This document shows positions 24,054 through 30,247 of a stretch of 34,030 nucleotides of DNA, one piece after another. The stretch is from Prevotella sp. UBA2456. Lineage in GTDB: Bacteria; Bacteroidota; Bacteroidia; Bacteroidales; Bacteroidaceae. The notes beneath the pieces are model-generated. The model was not told the DNA's origin, did no database searches, and saw nothing but the letters and a program-made list of their open reading frames with translations. Made by a program: the position numbers and the translations under genes. Where the stretch lies: positions 220-34,249 of the forward strand of contig DDPY01000035.1 in the NCBI GenBank assembly GCA_002342415.1. Direction: 5' to 3'. The first letter of the stretch is position 1; each line of letters begins with the position of its first letter.

Positions 24054-24151
24054 GGCCTGCCTCCCATTTGGATCCACTTTTCTCTGACTCGATTGGCTGA
24101 CTTCGTTGAGCATTTCCCTAAAACCGCCAAATATTTCTCCGTGTGGTGATA

Positions 24152-24195
24152 AATCAGTCAGCACGCTGTCATTCCAAACAGCGTGCTGACTGATT
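24152..24195. terminator. 18-bp perfect hairpin between convergent genes
   Basis: The arm 24152-24169 (begins AATCAGTCAGCACGC) is perfectly complementary to 24178-24195, with an 8-nt loop. It is 3 bp beyond the stop codon of the minus-strand DUF1573 gene, and on the plus strand is followed by CTTTTATT. Probably a bidirectional terminator; the stem is unusually long and perfect. Confidence 0.75.
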
Positions 24196-24198
24196 CTT

Positions 24199-24615
24199 TT
24201 ATTCCGTCATTTCGCCCTCCAGATAGAGGTTGAAGTAGCGGTAGGGTTCGGGGTTGTTGGTGTAGATGACCGCCATCTTGTTGAAGTAGTGGGGCAACTG
24301 ACTGCGCCCGTCGTAGATGACCTTGACCCAGCCTTTGCCGCCAGGGGGCACCGGAGTGCGTATCCAGTCGACACGCAGGCAGCCACAATGGGGGTTCACC
24401 TTCTCTATCACCAGCGGAGCATCGCCCTCGTTGGTGAAGGGATAGACAGCACCGCGAAGGGGTGTCTTCGCCCGCGAGAACTTGCCCACGTTCCACTTGT
24501 AGTTCACAAGCTTCAGCTTGGGCCCGTTCTTCGGTGTCTGCACGGGCGGCACCTGTGCCTGCAAGAAGCTGCATATCGTCAATGCCAGCACAGCCAGCAG
24601 TATTCTACACTTCAT
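24199..24615 (-). CDS. DUF1573 domain-containing exported protein
   Basis: A 138-residue protein with signal peptide (MKCRILLAVLALTICSFLQA). The mature part is one DUF1573 Ig-like domain: FTNEGDAPLVIEKVNPHCGC, then VPPGGKGWVKVIYDG. DUF1573 proteins are common in Bacteroidota envelopes and related to ASPM-SPD-2-Hydin-type beta-sandwiches; the function is unknown. ATG 24615 gives the signal peptide directly; the longer frame from 24657 would overlap the upstream gene. It follows the small lipoprotein gene by 29 bp on the same strand and shares its likely transcript. Confidence 0.85.
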   Translation of the reverse strand: MKCRILLAVLALTICSFLQAQVPPVQTPKNGPKLKLVNYKWNVGKFSRAKTPLRGAVYPFTNEGDAPLVIEKVNPHCGCLRVDWIRTPVPPGGKGWVKVIYDGRSQLPHYFNKMAVIYTNNPEPYRYFNLYLEGEMTE

Positions 24616-24644
24616 AGCCTGATACCTTATATACACATCATTGT

Positions 24645-24983
24645 TTAGTCTTCCCACTCAATCTGGATGGCAGGATGGCCGTTGACCATTGCCGACTCAG
24701 AGCCATAAAGTACTCCGTCGCGCAGATAGTAATAGTTAGGGTTGCCGTTGAAGCTGATGGTGGCATAGGTGCGGTCGTGCTGCTCGCCGTCGCTCCATGT
24801 CACCTCGGTAGGCTGGTCGTAGCCAACGAAGGTGATAGAGGCTGTATAATCCTTGCGCAGCTCGAACTTGTTGCCAAACTGGTCGGTAAACTTACCCGTA
24901 AATCCCTCGTGCTTGCTGCTGCATGCCGTAAGCATCAGCATCATCATGGTCACGAGGCTCATCATCCCAAAAAATCTTTTCAT
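24645..24983 (-). CDS. Small lipoprotein of unknown function
   Basis: A 112-residue predicted lipoprotein (MKRFFGMMSLVTMMMLMLTAC). The mature part is about 90 residues of mostly beta-strand (FTGKFTDQFGNKFELRKDYT), resembling small lipocalin-like or glycan-binding domains without a clear family. ATG 24983 is preferred over an in-frame TTG at 24989. It precedes the DUF1573 gene by 29 bp. It lies downstream of gene B but beyond gene B's terminator, so it probably has its own promoter, which I cannot place with confidence. Confidence 0.75.
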   Translation of the reverse strand: MKRFFGMMSLVTMMMLMLTACSSKHEGFTGKFTDQFGNKFELRKDYTASITFVGYDQPTEVTWSDGEQHDRTYATISFNGNPNYYYLRDGVLYGSESAMVNGHPAIQIEWED

Positions 24984-25015
24984 AACCAAATAGTATTAAA
25001 ATCTTCTGTGTATTA

Positions 25016-25052
25016 AAAAGGGTGCCTCCCTCTGCAGAGAGGACACCCTTTT
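25016..25052 (-). terminator. Terminator of lipoprotein gene B
   Basis: AAAAGGGTG (25016-25024) and CACCCTTTT (25044-25052) form a 9-bp outer stem, with an inner CCTC...GAGG pairing. On the minus strand it ends in five T, 35 bp past the gene B stop codon. Confidence 0.85.
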
Positions 25053-25086
25053 GGTAGTATTTGTTAATGTTTAAATTAACGTCTGA

Positions 25087-28000
25087 TTAGTGCTTGCGGA
25101 TAGCCTTCTCGGTAGGCTGAACCTCAACCTTGATCCAGTCGCTCTTCAGCTCACCCCACTTATACTTGAAGACAGCCTTGAAGTACATGTTGAAGGCACT
25201 TGTGGTAGAAGTACCATTGTTCTTGTAAGCCAGATAACCGTACTTAGCAGTCTCAGCGGTCTTGCCGTCGGCCTTCTTGAAGGTAGCAGGTGAAGGTATG
25301 GGCTGACCTAAGAAGTCATAGTTACCAGCAGGTACCTTACCCTCTGCATTACGAGCAGGAACCTTTTGACCACCAAACTTCAGAGCACCAGCATTGTTGT
25401 AGACACCAACACTCAGGGTAGCAGGCAGATAGTCAGCCTTATCGCCATCACCGGCAACTTCAGCAACCTTGTTCAGGTCGGTGCGTACGTCGGTCAGGTC
25501 TACAAGGATATCCTGAACATCGTAGTACTGCCAGTAGTTGTAGTGGGCATCGGTAGCGGTCTTACCGAATGCACGGTCACGCCAGTCAGAAGGATTAACC
25601 AGCTCCTCGAGCTTGATGAATGAGCGATATTCCTCGAAGTCGACAGCGTCAACCAGATACTTGGCAGCATTCTCAGTAATCTTCACAGGAGTGATCCAGT
25701 TAGCCTGGAAGTGGTCGCCACCGTTGAAGGTGATGTTAACCTCTAAGCCCGAAGTACAGATCTGACCCTTAGCTACGTAGTATGCGAAGAAGGGAGCGTC
25801 ACCAGTCTGATCGTTCAGCAGCACCTTGGCATTGTCAACATTCTGCAGCTCAACATAGTTGTAAGGAACATTGGCGCCACCATTGGTAATCTGAGCAATC
25901 TTCACAGAAGTGTTACCATCGACAGAAGCCCAGAGCTCGGTGTCTTCAGTACCCTTAACAGCATACTTTACCTTGTGAGTACCAACGGTGAACTCCTTGC
26001 CATCCATATCCTTCTTACAGAACTTGAAGATGATAGCGTTGACATCCTGACCGGCAACCTTGCCAAGCTTCAGCTTACCCTCGACAGTGGTGAACGGAGA
26101 GTTCAGGTCGTTCTTGAAGATACAGTGATTGGGGTCAACATCGGAAGTGCTCTGAGGAACGGCCACGTTGAACATAGCATAGGTCTTGGGAGCATCCCAG
26201 TACTCCTTGATGTAGTCGGGCAGCTCAACATTGTAGGTCTTAGCAACACCAGTTACGTTAGCAACCAGGTCAACAGTGAAGGTGTTAGAACCAGAGTTGT
26301 TAGAGTAAACAACGGTGTGGGTAATCTTACCGTTCTCAGCCTTGAACATGTCGGCAGCAGAAATCTGCCATACCAGCGTATAGGTAGTCACACCATCCTT
26401 CACGTTCTTAACCTCGTAAACCTTACCAGCGTTCTTGTCGTAGACAGCCTTCTTGTAGTCAGCGAAGCCCTCGTCAGCAGCTTTCTTGAAGTAGTTCAGA
26501 GAAGTGCCGTCACCACCAGTAGTATTATAAGTATACCACTTGGTAGTAGCATCCTGAGATACAAATACATAATCAGCAGCCTCATCGTCAGCAGTGTTGT
26601 TGGCATAGAACTTGGTGAATGCGCTGTGGAAGTTCTTCATGCTCATGCCAGCCTGGTTGTACAGACCAACGTTGATCTGCTCAACGGTAGCCTCGTTCTG
26701 ACCATCGTTGCAGCTAAATGCGAAGTCGTTCAGAGTCAGCTCGTTGTTCTTCACAACAGGAGCAGCCTGAGCGCGTACCCACTGAATCTTGATGTAAGAA
26801 ACCTCGATGATATCCTCATTACCCTCTTCGTTGGTGCGATACAGAATGGCACGAATGATAGGAGTACGGTCGATAGCAGCGTAGATGTTGGTATCGTCAT
26901 ACACAGCAGCGCTTACAACGCTACCATCCAGCTTGATGAATTTCTCCTGAGGAGTGACAGGAGTACCAGCAGCGTAGTTCTTAACAACCTCGTAGCGGAT
27001 ACCCATGTTCAGGGTCTTCATCTCGTCGGCAGTCATCACGGTGTGAGCAGCAGCACCAACCTTGTGAACCAGCACGGTGTCGTTCAGGTCGAAGCTCTTG
27101 TTGTACTGCAGGGTCAGGTCGATATCGCGGATAGCAACACCCTCAACGTACTCAGTCTCAGTACCAGCGTTGTTCCAGTAGGGACGGTTGTTGGCATTGA
27201 TGTTCCAAACGGGATCCTGCTGGATGGAAGTACCCTCAGTGTTGTTGCCAGCAGCAACAGTAATCAGCGTACCAGTAGCAGCTTCAGCGTCAGGATTTGC
27301 AACACCTACCACACCACGACGGAAGTCGTAGTCAACCTTTGCGTAGTCGTAGTTCGACCCAGTAGCAGCAACCAACTTTGTACCATCGGTACCCAGCTCC
27401 TTAGACACGCGCAGATCCTCCATCTTGTCCTGATAGATAGCAGCGTAGTCAGAAACCACATAGTCGTCACCACCCTTGTTAGCCTTCAGGGCAACGGTAG
27501 AGATATAGTCGGCAGTAGCGGCAACACCGGTAACGGTAACCTTCACCTTCAGCACACCGCCAACGAAGCTTACAAACTCGGGAGTAACCTTCAGGTCCTG
27601 AGACTTGGCACGAGTGCCGCTGTACTTGTACTCACCGTCAGCCTGCAGCACGAACTCGAGGTTCTCCTTCAGGTACTTCTCGCTGGCGTTAGCGGGATTG
27701 ACGTGATAGTAAGCATAAGAAACGGGGCTGATAGCCTTCTCGGTAGTAGAGGCAGTCCACTTCTCATTCTTGCTGTCTTTCGTGTTCGCGTTGACAGACA
27801 GGGGGAAGTACTTGAACGACTTCACGTTGATGGTGGGAACACCGTCAACATACACGCGGTTCTCCTTCTCGCCATCGCCCTGGAAGACAATGCTGCGGAG
27901 CTCACCGTTCAGAGCAATCGTATAGGTGATGGCCTTACCGTCGGCATCCACACCAGCAGTCAGAATCAGGTTGCCAGACTTCTCGTCGAGAGCTGCAGAA

Positions 28001-28575
28001 ATAGCAGAGGGAGAAGAAGCAGCAAAGCTGATCTTAGAATCGTAAGGCTCCTTGTCGCCGTCGCCATATACCCAGAAGGTCAGGGTCTCAGCATTGGGAA
28101 CATAGTACTTGCCATCCTTACCGGCAGCACCAGTGTCGCCCTTTTCGCCCTTCTCACCGGCAGCACCGGCAGCACCAGCAGCACCAGCAGCACCAGCCTC
28201 GCCCTGAGGACCCTGTGCGGGATACTCGGTAGCAACGCCGTTCTTGGCCCATACATACTCGCCGGCAGCGTTCTTCACGATGGTCCAAACGTCTGCATCG
28301 TCGCCATCCTGGCCATTGGTCAGGCTGTAGGTGGTGGTAGCACCGGTTGCGCTTGCAACAACGATGTCAACACCGTCGGCCGTCTTCGTAACACTCTTGA
28401 TGACAGAACCGTTCGAGATCAACGTGTTGATCTGGCCGACAGTAGTCTCCAAAGCGTCAACGCGCTTCTTCAGACCGCTGATGTCGTCATCATAGTCCTT
28501 ACAAGACGTAAACACACTCGTAGAAGCGAACAGAGCTGCTACGAGCAACGAACTAAAAAACTTTGTTTTGTTCAT
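25087..28575 (-). CDS. Large surface lipoprotein B with collagen-like segment (expressed orientation)
   Basis: A 1162-residue predicted lipoprotein: signal peptide, lipid Cys25, acidic KDYDDD (possible surface-export signal). A short coiled-coil (about 32-55, ISGLKKRVDALETTVGQI) is followed by a small domain (about 58-115) resembling DUF4988/PL29 N-terminal-type modules (VWTIVKNAAGEYVWAKNG). Then come twelve Gly-X-Y triplets at 122-157 (GEAGAAGAAGAAGAAGEKG and so on), a collagen-like stalk that may trimerise. The rest is long beta-rich Ig-like sequence ending VEVQPTEKAIRKH. Function unknown; adhesin or variable antigen is plausible. The first 32 residues match gene A. A promoter lies just outside its inverted repeat, so this body is in the expressed position. 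Confidence 0.85.
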   Translation of the reverse strand: MNKTKFFSSLLVAALFASTSVFTSCKDYDDDISGLKKRVDALETTVGQINTLISNGSVIKSVTKTADGVDIVVASATGATTTYSLTNGQDGDDADVWTIVKNAAGEYVWAKNGVATEYPAQGPQGEAGAAGAAGAAGAAGEKGEKGDTGAAGKDGKYYVPNAETLTFWVYGDGDKEPYDSKISFAASSPSAISAALDEKSGNLILTAGVDADGKAITYTIALNGELRSIVFQGDGEKENRVYVDGVPTINVKSFKYFPLSVNANTKDSKNEKWTASTTEKAISPVSYAYYHVNPANASEKYLKENLEFVLQADGEYKYSGTRAKSQDLKVTPEFVSFVGGVLKVKVTVTGVAATADYISTVALKANKGGDDYVVSDYAAIYQDKMEDLRVSKELGTDGTKLVAATGSNYDYAKVDYDFRRGVVGVANPDAEAATGTLITVAAGNNTEGTSIQQDPVWNINANNRPYWNNAGTETEYVEGVAIRDIDLTLQYNKSFDLNDTVLVHKVGAAAHTVMTADEMKTLNMGIRYEVVKNYAAGTPVTPQEKFIKLDGSVVSAAVYDDTNIYAAIDRTPIIRAILYRTNEEGNEDIIEVSYIKIQWVRAQAAPVVKNNELTLNDFAFSCNDGQNEATVEQINVGLYNQAGMSMKNFHSAFTKFYANNTADDEAADYVFVSQDATTKWYTYNTTGGDGTSLNYFKKAADEGFADYKKAVYDKNAGKVYEVKNVKDGVTTYTLVWQISAADMFKAENGKITHTVVYSNNSGSNTFTVDLVANVTGVAKTYNVELPDYIKEYWDAPKTYAMFNVAVPQSTSDVDPNHCIFKNDLNSPFTTVEGKLKLGKVAGQDVNAIIFKFCKKDMDGKEFTVGTHKVKYAVKGTEDTELWASVDGNTSVKIAQITNGGANVPYNYVELQNVDNAKVLLNDQTGDAPFFAYYVAKGQICTSGLEVNITFNGGDHFQANWITPVKITENAAKYLVDAVDFEEYRSFIKLEELVNPSDWRDRAFGKTATDAHYNYWQYYDVQDILVDLTDVRTDLNKVAEVAGDGDKADYLPATLSVGVYNNAGALKFGGQKVPARNAEGKVPAGNYDFLGQPIPSPATFKKADGKTAETAKYGYLAYKNNGTSTTSAFNMYFKAVFKYKWGELKSDWIKVEVQPTEKAIRKH

Positions 28576-28659
28576 ACGAATTGTTTAAATTAATTAATAA
28601 ATAAATGTTATATGTTCTCTATAATCTCACGATTTTTAAACCGCATCTCTTGTCCTGAG
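28479..28659 (-). repeat. Right copy of 181-bp inverted repeat (5' end of gene B)
   Basis: Inverted partner of 17672-17852, with the same extent: 84 bp upstream and 97 bp coding. Similarity ends exactly at GAG (28657-28659), the first bases of the distal arm of the site at 28639-28667. Confidence 0.9.
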
Positions 28660-28667
28660 TCACGTTT
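28639..28667. other. Right recombination site candidate
   Basis: Plus strand: arm AACCGCATCTC (28639-28649), spacer TTGTCCT (28650-28656), arm GAGTCACGTTT (28657-28667). The gene-proximal arm and the spacer are the reverse complement of the left site. The distal arm matches the left one at only 7 of 11 positions, so no stable hairpin forms here. Strand exchange across the common 7-bp spacer would invert about 10.98 kb. Confidence 0.7.
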
Positions 28668-28673
28668 TTGGGT

Positions 28674-28706
28674 GCAAATATAGACATTATTTCGCGAACC
28701 TGCAAG
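28674..28706 (-). promoter_or_regulatory. Fixed promoter outside the inverted repeat, driving gene B
   Basis: On the minus strand: CTTG (28706-28703), 20 bp, TATATTTGC (28682-28674). It lies outside the predicted invertible segment, so it would stay put while the gene behind it changes. The predicted leader is about 90 nt and includes the recombination site. The stretch 28707-28895 is AT-rich and shows nothing else. Confidence 0.75.
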
Positions 28707-28895
28707 GATTTTCATACATTTTTTTCGAAAATTAGTAAAAAAATTGCCTTTGGACAATCTTTCGCTCCCTAAAAGGCACGTTTAAATGTCATTTTTTTGT
28801 TTTTTTTAATACCTCCTTTCGTTCATCTACGTTTTAAGTCATTTTTCAGCGCCTATGACGACACCTTATTTATAATAGTAATCTCTCAAATGCAA

Positions 28896-28922
28896 TCGGA
28901 GCTCTCGAGTGAGAAGCTCCGA
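28896..28922 (-). terminator. Hairpin after tRNA-Leu
   Basis: TCGGAGCT (28896-28903) and AGCTCCGA (28915-28922), 8-bp stem and 11-nt loop, just past the tRNA 3' end. Only a weak T stretch follows on the minus strand. Confidence 0.6.
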
Positions 28923-28927
28923 CTGAG

Positions 28928-29009
28928 TACCCAGACCCGGGCTCGAACCGGGATGGGTTGCCCCACTGGTGTTTGAGACCAGCGCGTCTACCGATTCCGC
29001 CATCTGGGC
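28928..29009 (-). tRNA. tRNA-Leu (CAA)
   Basis: An 82-nt cloverleaf on the minus strand. The acceptor arm GCCCAGA pairs with TCTGGGT (G-T at the first pair), and the D arm GGCGGAATCGGTAGACGC is typical of Leu. The anticodon stem CTGGT/ACCAG encloses loop CTCAAAC with anticodon CAA. A long variable arm (TGGG, CAA, CCCA) and T arm CCCGG, TTCGAGC, CCGGG follow. The 3' CCA is not encoded. A -7-like TATCTTTGC lies at 29028-29020 upstream. Confidence 0.95.
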
Positions 29010-29019
29010 TTTTGCGGGT

Positions 29020-29028
29020 GCAAAGATA
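29020..29028 (-). promoter_or_regulatory. -7 box of tRNA-Leu promoter
   Basis: TATCTTTGC on the minus strand, 11 bp before the tRNA 5' end. No clear -33 box; the region upstream (29043-29065) is a heptamer repeat of ATGAAGC (three units). Confidence 0.6.
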
Positions 29029-29088
29029 CAAAGAAAAATTAAGAATGAAGCATGAAGCATGAAGATTTTTTAAAAGAATGATGATTTT

Positions 29089-29121
29089 TTTGCTGATTCG
29101 GGATATTTTTTGTATCTTAGC
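29089..29121 (+). promoter_or_regulatory. Promoter of mannose-1-phosphate guanylyltransferase gene
   Basis: TTTG (29089-29092), 20 bp, TATCTTAGC (29113-29121), one mismatch to the -7 consensus. The start codon is 22 bp downstream. Confidence 0.65.
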
Positions 29122-29143
29122 GGACGAAAACTAACGCTTATCT

Positions 29144-30244
29144 ATGTATATGATGAAACCTAATGAGCAAAACTATTGCATTATCCTGGCTGGTGGCAAG
29201 GGGCGCAGGCTATGGCCTTGCAGTCGCGAGCACCGTCCGAAACAGTTCTTAGACTTCTTTGGTGTGGGACGGACGCAGCTACAACAGACTTTTGACCGTT
29301 TTTCGAAAATACTGCCCAAAGAGAATATCTTTGTCTGTACCAACCGCGAATATGCTCCCATCGTGCGGGAGCAGTTGGAGGACCTGCATGAGGAGAACCT
29401 GATGGTGGAGCCCGTGAACAGAGGAACGGGCCCCAGCGTGGCGTGGGCCGACATGCGGGTATGCCGCCGGAACCAGAATGCCTGTGTGGTGATTACCCCC
29501 TCGGACCAGTTTGTGCTGAACGAGGAGGCTTTCTACCGTAATATCGAGGAGGCTTTCGACTTCGTCAACCACCACGACCTGCTGCTGTCGATGGGCGTGG
29601 AGCCTACCCGTCCGGAGCCCGGCTACGGATACATACAGAAAGGAGACCCGTTGGAGACACCTGATGTCTACAAGGTGCAGTCGTTTACGGAGAAACCTGA
29701 GCGCGACTTTGCACAGATGTTTATGGACAGCGGGGAGTTTCTATGGAACACGGGACTGATCTTCTCGAATGCACGTTATCTGAACGACTGCTTCCGCCGG
29801 CTGTTCCCAGATGTGTTAGGGCGCTTCGACCAGCACCTGAGCAACTATACCATCGAGCAGGAGATGGCTTTCGTGAACGAGTACTATCCCTCCTACCCTA
29901 ACTTGAGCATCGATCAGGGTGTGCTGGAACGCTGCGAGAACGTATGCGTGATGAAGTGTGACTTCGGATGGGCCGACTTAGGCACATGGCATGCCATCTA
30001 TGAGTGCAAGAGCAAGAGTGAAGGTGACAATGTGATTATCGACTCGGAGGTGATGACGGAGGACTCGCACAACAATGTCATCAAGCTGCCGAAAGGACGG
30101 TTAGGAGTCATCAACGGTCTGGACGGATATATCGTGGCTGAGGAGGACAATGTGCTGCTCATCTGCAAGAAGGGCGACTCGTCGGCCCTGGTGCGGAAAT
30201 ATGTGAACGAGGTGCAGATGAAATACGGCGATGACTTTATATAA
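29144..30244 (+). CDS. manC: Mannose-1-phosphate guanylyltransferase
   Basis: A 366-residue nucleotidyltransferase making GDP-mannose from mannose-1-phosphate and GTP, for capsule, LPS or glycoprotein sugars (including fucose via GDP-mannose). The signature is ILAGGKGRRLWPCSREHRPK (about 14-33), followed by TPSDQF, GYGYIQ, FTEKP, WNTGLI and the GWADLGTW motif. Length fits the single-domain type; the C-terminal phosphomannose isomerase domain of the bifunctional enzyme is absent. It is flanked by a tRNA and by a convergent operon 3 bp from its stop, so it is a single-gene unit. ATG 29144 is used; ATGs at 29150 and 29153 are alternatives. Confidence 0.93.
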   Translation: MYMMKPNEQNYCIILAGGKGRRLWPCSREHRPKQFLDFFGVGRTQLQQTFDRFSKILPKENIFVCTNREYAPIVREQLEDLHEENLMVEPVNRGTGPSVAWADMRVCRRNQNACVVITPSDQFVLNEEAFYRNIEEAFDFVNHHDLLLSMGVEPTRPEPGYGYIQKGDPLETPDVYKVQSFTEKPERDFAQMFMDSGEFLWNTGLIFSNARYLNDCFRRLFPDVLGRFDQHLSNYTIEQEMAFVNEYYPSYPNLSIDQGVLERCENVCVMKCDFGWADLGTWHAIYECKSKSEGDNVIIDSEVMTEDSHNNVIKLPKGRLGVINGLDGYIVAEEDNVLLICKKGDSSALVRKYVNEVQMKYGDDFI

Positions 30245-30247
30245 AGG

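Noticed and set aside
25975..28593. 872-codon plus-strand ORF
   Set aside because: Antisense to gene B, which has a signal peptide, lipobox, promoter and terminator. Long antisense frames arise from its codon bias.
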